15,993 nt of DNA from Heteroruminococcus sp964370005 (GTDB lineage: Bacteria > Bacillota > Clostridia > Oscillospirales > Ruminococcaceae). Of this stretch, positions 1 to 7,924 are shown in pieces; the first letter of the stretch is position 1, and the number at the start of each line of letters is the position of its first letter. The translations under genes were made by a program, and so were the position numbers. The DNA is taken from NCBI GenBank assembly GCA_964370005.1, contig CAYJGR010000056.1:1-15993 (forward strand), written 5' to 3'. The notes under the pieces were generated by a model. It saw only the letters and a list, made by a program, of their open reading frames with translations. It had not been told where the DNA came from and did not search any database.

Positions 1-1556
1 CCGTCATCCTGCTGAATTTCGGACAGTTTGGCTATGCCATTATTCACAGTGCTCCCTATCTCGGCAATAAGTGCATTATATCCGTCGGTATCCGCACCAA
101 ATTCGGCCTTAAGTGGCTCATTTCCACCGTAGTAAGGTGTAAGACTTTGTATAACCGTAGAGGTGATATCGGGGTCTGGGGTAGACCCGCTCAGTGCAAA
201 ACCACCACCTGTTATCTCTTGTGAGAGGATATATTCGATCATCTTGCGCCTTGTGTTTTTATCTTCCTCAGGTACATCTGTATATTGCTGCTCTGTGAAT
301 ACATAGTCGTTTGTATCCATAGCCAGTAGCGTATAAATAGGCCCGTTTATTCCCTGCTTTATGATATTCTCATAGTTGGCAAGGGGTTTTAGGACATCAT
401 ACCCACCTATATTAAAAGGTTCGGTGCCCATCGCACTCAGTGCTAAAATAAGACGTGAATGCTCTGTAAGTTTTGTTGTGCTAAGTAGACCGGACGCATC
501 GCTGACCGCCCCTGTCGCATCCGCTACATAACCGCTGTAATAGCTGTCGGCCACATTATAATCCCCTCGTGCAAGGGCAAGTATCGCCCACTCGTCGCCA
601 AAAGCGGGGTTTTGTACCGAGGTGCTTGTGATATATGCAAGGGTGGTATCCAGATGTGCCAAAGCCTCGGCCTTAATCGGGTCATCTGTTGTTTGGCCAC
701 CCAAATCCACCGCCTGCCCGGGTATTACCTCTGCGCCGGACAGGGTGGTAATACCACCGCCTTTAGTGGCTATGTAATCGGCCGAAACCCCCGAGGTGGC
801 ACTCAGTGTGCTCAAAGCCTGTTGCACCTCGTTATTGCTCGAGGTCAAATTTTCGCAAATCTCCACGGCGGTATTATAGGCCGATGCCACGCCGTCTTGT
901 GCCAAAATTTCATCCTTATTGGAGGCCGAGTTTATGGCTGCAATCAGGGCAAGGAGTGCATCTTTATCGGCCTGATTATAAGGTGGAGGGTCGCCCCAAC
1001 CTGTGTCGTAGCCAAGGTCAACACCATACCCCTCTATAGAAAGTTGCCAGCGCACGGTATCGCCATCGAGTGCTAAAATATCACTTGCCCCCACACTTGC
1101 AAAGCCTTTGACCGAGGCCATAGTGCTAAGCCATCCGCTCTGACTGCTATAGCTCATCTGACCAAGTGCTGTGCCGCTTGGGGGGTTGTCCAAATAATCC
1201 TGCAGCGTCTTCCCACTCATTGTCAGGATGACCTGTGGGACATCTATAGACGATTCGCGCTCCTCGGCGGTTTGTGTGGTTTGTATATCTATGAGATAAA
1301 ACCCATTATCCACCTCCCCGCCGCTACTATATGTAACGCCGAGTTGTTCAAGATATCTCTGCGTGACATGTGCCACACTCTCGCCGTCATAAAATGGAAC
1401 TTTTTGTGGTTCTGCTACAAAGCCCAGCCCCAATGTGGCAGCCTCCAGGCTCACGGTGACATACCCCGCAGACGCACTGCCACCACTTGCAAAGCTCGGC
1501 ACTGCAAGGCTCAAAACCATAAGCAAACTAAGTAGCAAACTTATAAATCTTTTCAT
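1..1556 (-). CDS. Secreted DUF4430-like plus prenyltransferase-type repeat protein (transcobalamin-like), 3' end missing
   Basis: At least 518 codons are open from the ATG at 1556 to the left edge, with no stop. The start follows a strong GGAGGT about 9 bases upstream. Residues 1-23 are a signal peptide (basic MKR, hydrophobic core, end near PSFASG). Residues about 30-185 resemble DUF4430 and end in GDTVRWQLSIEGYGVDLG, close to GDDIEWNYTCDLGRDLPG in the operon's lipoprotein. From about residue 300 the chain shows helical repeats of the prenyltransferase/squalene-cyclase kind (FGDEWAILALARGD, DPDITSTVIQSLTPYYGG, then an IQQDDG turn at the edge). Animal intrinsic factor and transcobalamin also pair an alpha/alpha barrel with a DUF4430-like domain, in the opposite order. 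It is the last visible gene of the B12 riboswitch operon, 72 bases after the S component with no terminator between. Inferred role: extracellular corrinoid binding. It could instead bind another ligand. Domain assignment is by eye. Confidence 0.85.
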   Translation of the reverse strand, partial: MKRFISLLLSLLMVLSLAVPSFASGGSASAGYVTVSLEAATLGLGFVAEPQKVPFYDGESVAHVTQRYLEQLGVTYSSGGEVDNGFYLIDIQTTQTAEERESSIDVPQVILTMSGKTLQDYLDNPPSGTALGQMSYSSQSGWLSTMASVKGFASVGASDILALDGDTVRWQLSIEGYGVDLGYDTGWGDPPPYNQADKDALLALIAAINSASNKDEILAQDGVASAYNTAVEICENLTSSNNEVQQALSTLSATSGVSADYIATKGGGITTLSGAEVIPGQAVDLGGQTTDDPIKAEALAHLDTTLAYITSTSVQNPAFGDEWAILALARGDYNVADSYYSGYVADATGAVSDASGLLSTTKLTEHSRLILALSAMGTEPFNIGGYDVLKPLANYENIIKQGINGPIYTLLAMDTNDYVFTEQQYTDVPEEDKNTRRKMIEYILSQEITGGGFALSGSTPDPDITSTVIQSLTPYYGGNEPLKAEFGADTDGYNALIAEIGSTVNNGIAKLSEIQQDD

Positions 1557-1628
1557 TATTACCTACCTCCAATATTATTTTTGTGCTATTTTCATCACTG
1601 AAAGCCACCGTGTATAGTGTCTGTGTGA

Positions 1629-2396
1629 TTAGCATAACAGGCCATATTTTGTCTTTATCCTATCTATTTTCTCTATCATGGGTTTTGAAATTATCAGCAT
1701 AAAAATCAGGGTGGCCACGGCATGTATCAGATCGAAAGGCAATCCCGAGACATAGGCCGTTACAATATGTTCTATATGAATCTCACTGCTAAACATAAGC
1801 ACCGAACCTATATTTACAAGTCCCCCATATATAAGCCATGTGGCAAAAAAACCGAATACGCCCAGTATGACCGGGTGTGTTTTCAGCAGACCTTTTCGAA
1901 ACAGCACCCCCGCCAAAAAACCGATAATCCCCCCGCAAAACATCTGCCAAGGTGTCCACGGCCCCTGCCCAAAGAAAAAGTTCGAGACAAAAAACGAAAG
2001 CGCACCGGTTAAAAACCCCGCTTCAGCCCCGAGGGTCACCCCCACAATGATCACCATAGCCACCACCGGTTTGAACTGCGGTAGCCAAAAAAACGCCCCA
2101 CGCCCCGCCACCGCTATGGCGGCAAGGGTGGCTATGAGCACAATTTCCCTCGCCTGTGGCTTTCGACGCTCAAATGACAGAAAAAACGGGAGCATCGTTT
2201 GCAGTATAATGGCCATGCTTATAAAGTAGTAACTCCTATCCCGCAAAACATATATGCCAAACCAAATTGTCAGCGGGATGGTTACAAGTATGAAAACACA
2301 GGATAGCATAGTGCGCCCCCCAAGTTTTTTCTGCGAAATCTCGCTACGCCTTTTTAGCTCACACTCGTCTCTTACTGTAAGTTGTTTTGCAAACAT
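1629..2396 (-). CDS. ECF transporter substrate-binding S component, probably cobalamin/corrinoid
   Basis: This 255-residue integral membrane protein has about six hydrophobic segments (roughly 31-50, 56-75, 86-106, 110-140, 152-196 and 211-238). A charged 28-residue N-terminal segment precedes the first. The stretch GRGAFFWLPQFKP (98-110), the GVTLGAEAGFLTGA region and FFGQGPWTPWQ (141-151) are typical of S components in clostridial ECF operons. The start is set by AAAGGAGG about 10 bases upstream, and the gene overlaps the ATPase gene by 25 bases, indicating translational coupling. S components give an ECF transporter its specificity. Sequence alone does not name the ligand, but the B12 riboswitch at the head of the operon and the DUF4430 partners point to cobalamin or cobinamide. 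The best-studied B12 S component is CbrT; I cannot judge whether this one is homologous to it or an independent type. Confidence 0.9.
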   Translation of the reverse strand: MFAKQLTVRDECELKRRSEISQKKLGGRTMLSCVFILVTIPLTIWFGIYVLRDRSYYFISMAIILQTMLPFFLSFERRKPQAREIVLIATLAAIAVAGRGAFFWLPQFKPVVAMVIIVGVTLGAEAGFLTGALSFFVSNFFFGQGPWTPWQMFCGGIIGFLAGVLFRKGLLKTHPVILGVFGFFATWLIYGGLVNIGSVLMFSSEIHIEHIVTAYVSGLPFDLIHAVATLIFMLIISKPMIEKIDRIKTKYGLLC

Positions 2397-4048
2397 AACT
2401 CGATAACCTCCTTTGCCAAAACTGCGTTTTTAAATAAATGCCTGCTCATGCGATTGGCCGAGGTGGTGTAAAAACTGTTGCCCGCAAAAAACTCATCTGC
2501 CCGCCCTTGGGTGACAATATTTCCGCCGAAAAACAGCGCACATCTATCGGCATACATGGCGCAAAACTCAACATCGTGGGATACCATAAGTATGCCCACA
2601 CCCTCGGCTCGAAGCTTTGCGAGTATATCGCCGAATTTTCCCTTAAAACAGCTGTCCATACCTTTTGTAGGCTCATCAAGGAGCAATATTTGAGGGCTTA
2701 GCAGTAGCACCTTTGCAAGTGCCGCCCGCTGTTGTTCACCCCCGCTTAGGTCGTAGGGGTGGGAGTCAAGCAGGTGTTCTATCTCGACCTTGCGGGCTAT
2801 ATCCCACACGGTGGCCTCTTTTTGCGCCTTGTCAAGCTTTTTGCCGTCAAGCATTACGCTTAAGTCCTCCCTCACAGTTTTCCCCACAAAAATCGACTGG
2901 GGATTTTGTGGCAGTACCCCCAAACATCCCTCAAATAAATGCTCTCTTTTTATTTTGCCGACCTCTGTACCCTTTATATATATTTTCCCCCTGTAGGGCG
3001 TGAGCAAGGTGGCAATGAGTGACAGGTTTGTGGTCTTTCCCGCTCCATTGCCCCCGAGTATGCAAAACAATTCACCCGCTCTAAGTTCCATCGACACCCC
3101 CGCCACCACATCGACACTATCTTTGGAGTAGCGAAACCACACATCCTTCATGCTTATCAGAGGGGTGGTGGATTGAGGTGTGGGCTTTGGGGTGAGTGTG
3201 TCGGTTTTTATCGGCCTGCCCTGCGATATCCCGCTTAGCCAATTGCGGCCGTCCCGCACCGTGAGAGGACATGGGGCATCGCTTTTGACCCCCGCATAAA
3301 TCTGCATGGCGGTGGGCATGGACAAAAACATATCGTGGGAAAGTTCTTTAAGTGCCTTGCCGACATTTTGTGGGCTGTCATGCAGTAGGACTTTCCCCTG
3401 TTCCATCACAAGCACCCTGTCGGCGATGGGGAATACCTCCTCCATGCGGTGTTCGGTGATTATCACCGTCGTACCCAGTTCCCTGTTTATACGGCTGACC
3501 GTCTGCAGGAAGTCGGCCGCCGCTATGGGGTCAAGTTGTGCCGTGGGCTCGTCCAAGACAAGCACCTCGGGCCCCATGGCCATTACAGAGGCGAGGTTAA
3601 GCAGTTGTTTTTGCCCACCCGAAAGCTCGGCCACCTCCCTATGAAACCACTGTTCTATGCCAAAATAGCTCGACATCTCGGCCACCCGCAGGCGTATGGT
3701 TTGATTGTCATATCCAAGGCTCTCAAGCCCAAAGGCCAGTTCATGCCAAACTTTGTCGGTCACAAGTTGGTTGTCGGGGTTTTGCATCACAAAGCCTATA
3801 TTTTCGGCCTGTGCCCTATCGCTTGTCAGCTCTAATCGCTCCCCCAAAAAGCTTATAACCCCCGTGCGCCTGCCGTGTGGGGTGAGTGCCGGTTTTAGGT
3901 GGCGTAGCAGTGTACTCTTGCCACACCCTGACCGTCCGCAAATGCACAAAAACTCCCCTTTCCCTATCTCAAAACTGACGTCATCAAGGGCTTTTTTTGT
4001 TCTCTCGGGGTAGGTAAAACTTAAATTTTGGACTGCAAACTGTTCCAT
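2372..4048 (-). CDS. Fused energy-coupling factor ATPase (EcfA1-EcfA2 in one chain)
   Basis: This 558-residue protein has two complete ABC ATPase domains, about twice the length of a single EcfA. Domain 1 (about 1-245) has Walker A GRSGCGKST at 38-46, a Q-loop at Q89, signature LSGGQ at 142-146, Walker B VLVLDEP at 162-168 and switch histidine H200. Domain 2 (about 297-545) has GGNGAGKTT at 332-340, LSGGE at 434-438, ILLLDEP at 454-460 and H491. A proline/threonine-rich linker lies at about 270-296. All catalytic motifs are intact in both halves, so both sites should hydrolyse ATP. It would power uptake by the neighbouring EcfT and S component. The ATG at 4048 follows GAGGATAACAG, and the gene overlaps ecfT by 28 bases. 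The left end overlaps the S-component gene. An operon-private ATPase suggests a dedicated (group I) ECF transporter rather than one sharing a common module. Confidence 0.95.
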   Translation of the reverse strand: MEQFAVQNLSFTYPERTKKALDDVSFEIGKGEFLCICGRSGCGKSTLLRHLKPALTPHGRRTGVISFLGERLELTSDRAQAENIGFVMQNPDNQLVTDKVWHELAFGLESLGYDNQTIRLRVAEMSSYFGIEQWFHREVAELSGGQKQLLNLASVMAMGPEVLVLDEPTAQLDPIAAADFLQTVSRINRELGTTVIITEHRMEEVFPIADRVLVMEQGKVLLHDSPQNVGKALKELSHDMFLSMPTAMQIYAGVKSDAPCPLTVRDGRNWLSGISQGRPIKTDTLTPKPTPQSTTPLISMKDVWFRYSKDSVDVVAGVSMELRAGELFCILGGNGAGKTTNLSLIATLLTPYRGKIYIKGTEVGKIKREHLFEGCLGVLPQNPQSIFVGKTVREDLSVMLDGKKLDKAQKEATVWDIARKVEIEHLLDSHPYDLSGGEQQRAALAKVLLLSPQILLLDEPTKGMDSCFKGKFGDILAKLRAEGVGILMVSHDVEFCAMYADRCALFFGGNIVTQGRADEFFAGNSFYTTSANRMSRHLFKNAVLAKEVIELCLQNNLQ

Positions 4049-4911
4049 CTGTTATCCTCGTATATGTTTATAGTCATGGGCAAAAGGCATAGGCCAAGGT
4101 AGGCCACATATGCAAATACGCTCATAAAATCAAGCTCGTTTAGCAAAATTCTCGGGATGTAGGAGCTGTACACGGCCTTTGTTATCAGCGAAATTATAAC
4201 CGCTGTGATAGCGCAGAGCATGACCCCCATGGCCACACAGTCCCGCCATTGTAGCCTGTAGTTTGAAAAGGCGGTGCGCCCCCGCAGACCATACCCCCTT
4301 GCCTTCATTGAGTCGGCCGTCTCAACCGAGTTTTCCAGCGCCCAAGCTGTCATAATTGATACTATTTCGAGTGAATTTTTTATCCGTTGCAAAATGCTAC
4401 CTGTCCCAACATCCTTGCCTATACACTTTTGGGCATTTACAACTACCGACAGTTGCACCCGAAATCGTGGTACAAACCGCAAACACATCGAAAATATCAG
4501 CGACATGGCCGGAATAATTTTGCCAAACAGATATATAAATTTATCCGAGGTCATCACACTGTTGTAGCAGGAAAACCATAATATGACACTCACAAGCATG
4601 GCGGCGGCCACAAGCCCGTACACGATGGATTCGAGCGTTATGGGATTGCCACCGATATAGGTCAGTATGGTCTGCCCCCTGTGGTTAAAGGCGGGGTTTA
4701 TCAGCGCCATAACAAGCAAGGTTGGGACAAGCATAATAATGTTAAATTTCCACGCTCTTTCGCCTTTGAGGTAGACCGAATAGGTCACAGCCCCACACAG
4801 CGATATCCCCAAAATCACAGGATGCATCACAAACATTGATATGCACATCACGGCGACAAAGTAGACAAAATTCACAATGGGGTGATAGGTGGCAAATGCG
4901 TCCCGTCTCAC
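4021..4911 (-). CDS. ecfT: Energy-coupling factor transmembrane protein EcfT (CbiQ family)
   Basis: This 296-residue polytopic membrane protein has hydrophobic spans at about 12-45, 57-73, 94-115, 125-143, 225-247 and 260-280. The cytoplasmic coupling region carries the EcfT signature ADSMKARGYG (199-208) with the ARG triplet at 204-206. These arginine motifs are known in the family to sit in the grooves of the two ATPase domains and transmit ATP-driven motion to the S component. The ATG at 4911 shares an ATGA with the stop of the lipoprotein gene (4-base overlap), and the 3' end overlaps the ATPase gene by 28 bases, so the three genes are translationally coupled. The length is a little over the usual 260-270 residues. 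Assignment to EcfT is firm; the substrate it serves is inferred from the riboswitch. Confidence 0.93.
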   Translation of the reverse strand: MRRDAFATYHPIVNFVYFVAVMCISMFVMHPVILGISLCGAVTYSVYLKGERAWKFNIIMLVPTLLVMALINPAFNHRGQTILTYIGGNPITLESIVYGLVAAAMLVSVILWFSCYNSVMTSDKFIYLFGKIIPAMSLIFSMCLRFVPRFRVQLSVVVNAQKCIGKDVGTGSILQRIKNSLEIVSIMTAWALENSVETADSMKARGYGLRGRTAFSNYRLQWRDCVAMGVMLCAITAVIISLITKAVYSSYIPRILLNELDFMSVFAYVAYLGLCLLPMTINIYEDNRWNSLQSKI

Positions 4912-5678
4912 TGCTGACCACCCTCTAACCCCTCACCCCCCGGCAAATCTCGCCCGAGGTCACAGGTGTAGTTCCACTCGATGTCATCCCCGTCCTCAAG
5001 TTGGTATTTACTGCAGCCGTAGTTGGGATACAAACCATTTACACTGTAGCGCCAGCCACTTAGTGGCCCCACACTCGTCTCATAGATACTGTTTATCCCC
5101 TCCACATAAGCACTGCCATATGCGGGGGTGGAGGAAAACTCCATGTGTATGCCGTTATCACGTGTTTCACGCTGTAACACATCGAACACCGATTCACCCT
5201 CGTAGAATATAACCGCCCTCTTTTGATATATCACCCCTTCGCTGAGTGGCGACTCCTCGAGTAAATACAAAAGGGCAGGGTCAAGGGCATCTATATTGTC
5301 AAAGATTGTGTCTATGCGTATTGATAATGTCACCGTCATCTCATCATTTTGCTCATCGTTTTTCTCATCGCCACTGTCGGCCACCTCCCAACCACTGCCC
5401 TCATCTGATGTGGAGGTGTCATTATCCGAGTCGTCGGTCGAACCACTTTGCTGCCCGCCTATTATCTCGGTTACGGTTTGGGTGTTATCCTCGTACTTCT
5501 CCAAATCTTGACTCTCACCCTCCTCGAGGTCATCCACACTTATCATGTTATCCGAGGGGTTATAATCAAGTTCCTCGCCGTCGGCCGTTTGAGCGCTCTC
5601 GCCCTGCGCCCCACAGCCAAGCAAAATCGCTATCAAAAGCATCATCGAAAGCAGTACCGCATAAGTTTTAATCTTCAT
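4908..5678 (-). CDS. DUF4430 lipoprotein, probable cell-surface corrinoid-binding protein
   Basis: This protein has 256 residues from the ATG at 5678. A start at 5690 adds MRWK but has no ribosome site, whereas GAGGTG lies just before 5678. Residues 1-21 form a lipoprotein signal with lipobox LLGC, so Cys22 should be lipidated and anchor the protein outside the membrane. Residues about 30-115 are a very acidic, Ser/Asp/Glu-rich linker that could span the cell wall. Residues about 150-245 match DUF4430: a YEGESVFDVLQRE helix-strand, an SGWRYSVNG strand and a C-terminal GDDIEWNYTCDLG. DUF4430 is also the fold of the C-terminal domain of animal transcobalamin and intrinsic factor. The gene overlaps the upstream surface-protein gene by 11 bases and ecfT by 4. 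Likely role: holding corrinoid at the membrane and handing it to the ECF transporter. Ligand binding is inferred; DUF4430 also occurs in proteins of unknown ligand. Confidence 0.88.
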   Translation of the reverse strand: MKIKTYAVLLSMMLLIAILLGCGAQGESAQTADGEELDYNPSDNMISVDDLEEGESQDLEKYEDNTQTVTEIIGGQQSGSTDDSDNDTSTSDEGSGWEVADSGDEKNDEQNDEMTVTLSIRIDTIFDNIDALDPALLYLLEESPLSEGVIYQKRAVIFYEGESVFDVLQRETRDNGIHMEFSSTPAYGSAYVEGINSIYETSVGPLSGWRYSVNGLYPNYGCSKYQLEDGDDIEWNYTCDLGRDLPGGEGLEGGQQ

Positions 5679-7575
5679 CTTCCACCTCATGTTTCTGTTT
5701 TTTTTGCGTTAAAGCGACAACTGCCACCCCTATAATGAGCACACCACCAACCCCATACATCGCAATTATCCACCATGTGATGGAATTGTGCTCTGTATTT
5801 TGGGTATCGGTCGCCAATGTCGCCTCCAGCTCACTTAGGCTATCGAGGTTGGCACTCTTGGCGATGAAATAGTCGGTGTTTTCATCAACTATAATCCTTG
5901 CCACCTGCCCGACTATATCGATTTTCTCCACCACTTCGGCCTGCATTTTAACTTCATCATATTTGAACAAAATATACTGCCCATCGCTTAAATGGGTGGC
6001 AAATTCGAGTAGCGCCACCCCCGGCAGTTCCCCCACGTGCTCGAGGGATATACAAAGCGCTTCGGGCGACAGTTTTTGTATATCACCGCTGTTCTCCCCG
6101 CTGAATGTTATACCCGCAGTAAAATCCATGGGAATTTTTACATCGAGGCCGTTGAAAATAAATGTGGCGGTCTTGCTACTGTGGTCAATCCTCCCCACAC
6201 CCTTCACGTTTTCATCGTAGCCCTTGATGACTTCAAACCCCTCGCGCGGTATGATATCGTCAAAGCTTTGGGTAGTGACCACCACGCTTACCTTTTGGGT
6301 GGCGGTTGTGGTGGCGGAACTGCTACCGCTCTCCCCCGTGGAGTATTGCGTTGTGTCCACTTCCTCACTCGTTTTAAGTGACTTTGCGATAAAAAACTCC
6401 CCGCCCTTGGGTGTGTCAAACGAAAACTCCCCATCCTCCACCTCGACCTCCCCCACAAACTCGGCCTCTGTGCCGTCAAAGTAGTACAGGCGGTGTATGC
6501 CGTCCGAGAGTGATGTCTCGACCGTCACGGCGGCATTGGCGGGAAAGTCGTCGTCATGCTCAAATACGAAATATTCCCCCACACTGTTGGCAAGTTTTTG
6601 GATATCGCTTTTGCTCTGGGGGGTGTCGCCCACCCCTGTTTTCACATCGGCGGGGGTATTTATGTCATGGCCCTGAAATGCTATGGTGTAGGCAAAGTCG
6701 CCATTTCCCTCTATGGCATATCTCACCGACTGCCCCTGTATGTTCTCAAATAGCTCCCTTGGTACCACCCCACCCAACAAATGTGCCATGATTTCATCGG
6801 CCAACAACAGCTCCTCGCCGTATTCCAGCGCATTTTGCTCCGCCTGTGTCAGCAGTGCATATTTGCCCATAAGCTCCTGCACAAGTGGGGCATCATCTGG
6901 GGTTAGCGGGTCGGTTTTGTGGTTTATCCCACTCATTATCTCCTCGTCCAGTTCGCTTAACTCTTCGGGGGTATTTATCTCATTTTTATCGTAGTCTTCA
7001 AGCTTTTTTACAATGTCATATATGTAGCCGTAAAAATCCACTTGACGGTATATATAGGTTTTTTCATATACAAAATCGAGTGCCTCATACCGCTCCTGTA
7101 AACCCTGCATATGTTTATAGACAGCCTGTTTGTTTTGGGCGGTCACCTCGACCCCTGCAAGATACATAACCTCCAAGATAAGTGACCCGGCCACTGCAAA
7201 ATAATTATCTGTTAATTTTATGCTAAACTTCACTTTGTTACCGACCGTATCGGTATAATAAAAGTTATTTGCCTCGCCGTTTTTTATGGGTGTCCCCACA
7301 AGCAAATTTGTATCCATAGTCTCGACAAAAGGGGTGTGTACGACCTCCAAGCCCTCCTGCCCATACGGCACAGATATTTCATACACATTTTCACCCGGCA
7401 TAAACACCGCCGAATACCTTTCACTCATATCCTGCGATGAATCGTAGCCCAAACATATCAAAGAGATAGGTGCAAAATCCTCCTGTGTGGTGTTGGCCTG
7501 TGCAAATACGCAGGAGAAGCCACTTCCCACAAGCATCATAAGTGCCAGTACTGCACCAAATATACGATTTTTCAC
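5668..7575 (-). CDS. Large membrane-anchored surface protein of unknown family, first gene of the B12 operon
   Basis: This protein has 635 residues from a GTG at 7575. The frame stays open upstream to an ATG at 7743, but that extension translates the riboswitch expression platform. The GTG is followed by a classic signal peptide (KNRIFGAVLALMMLVGSG) and preceded by GAGGGGG 8 bases away. After the signal come a beta-rich region (about 35-125), an acidic helical region (about 145-280, tyrosine- and glutamate-rich, possibly coiled coil), and two related beta modules at about 283-399 and 467-574. Both modules contain a DG[IQ]..L..YD turn and end in FIAKS. A Ser/Thr-rich linker lies between them. 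A C-terminal membrane helix (WWIIAMYGVGGVLIIGVAVVAL, split here as 601-610 and 611-622) and a KKQK stop-transfer tail follow. There is no sortase motif. Position suggests the outermost corrinoid receptor or a scaffold for the DUF4430 proteins; I recognise no named domain. Confidence 0.88.
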   Translation of the reverse strand: MKNRIFGAVLALMMLVGSGFSCVFAQANTTQEDFAPISLICLGYDSSQDMSERYSAVFMPGENVYEISVPYGQEGLEVVHTPFVETMDTNLLVGTPIKNGEANNFYYTDTVGNKVKFSIKLTDNYFAVAGSLILEVMYLAGVEVTAQNKQAVYKHMQGLQERYEALDFVYEKTYIYRQVDFYGYIYDIVKKLEDYDKNEINTPEELSELDEEIMSGINHKTDPLTPDDAPLVQELMGKYALLTQAEQNALEYGEELLLADEIMAHLLGGVVPRELFENIQGQSVRYAIEGNGDFAYTIAFQGHDINTPADVKTGVGDTPQSKSDIQKLANSVGEYFVFEHDDDFPANAAVTVETSLSDGIHRLYYFDGTEAEFVGEVEVEDGEFSFDTPKGGEFFIAKSLKTSEEVDTTQYSTGESGSSSATTTATQKVSVVVTTQSFDDIIPREGFEVIKGYDENVKGVGRIDHSSKTATFIFNGLDVKIPMDFTAGITFSGENSGDIQKLSPEALCISLEHVGELPGVALLEFATHLSDGQYILFKYDEVKMQAEVVEKIDIVGQVARIIVDENTDYFIAKSANLDSLSELEATLATDTQNTEHNSITWWIIAMYGVGGVLIIGVAVVALTQKKQKHEVEDED

Positions 7576-7581
7576 AAAAAA

Positions 7582-7608
7582 CACCCCCTCTTGATGACAA
7601 AGAGGGGG
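7582..7608 (-). promoter_or_regulatory. SD-sequestering, terminator-like hairpin before the first gene
   Basis: On the minus strand a perfect 9-bp stem, CCCCCTCTT (7608-7600) with AAGAGGGGG (7592-7584), closes a 7-base loop and is followed by TGTTTTTT. The 3' arm contains GAGGGGG, the ribosome site of the GTG start 8 bases downstream. When folded it would hide that site and could also stop transcription. It sits at the end of the riboswitch expression platform. Confidence 0.75.
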
Positions 7609-7624
7609 CGCGCAAAATATACGC

Positions 7625-7658
7625 AAAACAAAAAGTCCAAAGGAATATTCCTTTGGAC
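7625..7658 (-). terminator. Riboswitch expression-platform intrinsic terminator
   Basis: Positions 7635-7658 are a perfect 24-base palindrome (arms GTCCAAAGGAAT and ATTCCTTTGGAC). Reading the minus strand it is followed immediately by TTTTTGTTTT. The tip will open to form a loop, leaving about 10 bp. It lies between the B12 box and the first gene, the usual place for a riboswitch-controlled terminator. I could not identify the competing antiterminator strand with confidence. Confidence 0.85.
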
Positions 7659-7754
7659 GATAAGTTTCACAGAAACCAACCACGGCATACAAGCCCATAG
7701 GCCTACCGCAGTCAATGTGCCATCTTCCCTCACCGTCAGACAATGCAACTTTAA

Positions 7755-7900
7755 TAGGCAGGTCTCCTGACTTGGCATCAAGCCGAAGTGTGCGCCTTCC
7801 CGACGAATGTCAGTGGCAATGCACATCTCGTAGCCCTACAGTAGAATGAGCTGTCTCGGATTTTGACCGAGTTCCCTTTTAAGTAGAAAAAACACCTAAT
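7755..7900 (-). ncRNA. Cobalamin (adenosylcobalamin-class) riboswitch aptamer
   Basis: Read on the minus strand, the conserved blocks occur in the right order and spacing: TTAGGTG near 7893-7899, TTAAAAGGGAA at about 7872-7882, GGTCAAAATCCG at about 7857-7868 (consensus GGTGAAAATCC), GCCACTG at 7811-7817, GGGAAGGC at about 7794-7801, and the B12 box AGTCAGGAGACCTGCC at about 7757-7772. The promoter start point would fall only about 15-20 bases upstream of the first block. Known members bind cobalamin and lower expression of downstream transport or biosynthesis genes. Here the downstream operon is an ECF transporter with surface binding proteins. Confidence 0.95.
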
Positions 7901-7924
7901 AAAAAATATTTAGTTTGTAAGATA

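Noticed and set aside
612..1076. Plus-strand open frame of 154 codons
   Set aside because: It is antisense to the secreted DUF4430/repeat protein, which is open through the region, has a signal peptide and has a strong ribosome site. The plus-strand product shows no family features.
3306..4013. Several overlapping plus-strand open frames of about 100-128 codons
   Set aside because: They mirror the fused ATPase gene, whose two sets of ABC motifs are complete on the minus strand.
7572..7826. Minus-strand 84-codon frame starting inside the riboswitch
   Set aside because: It is translation of the conserved aptamer and its platform hairpins, with no ribosome site or protein features. It does not look like a leader peptide.
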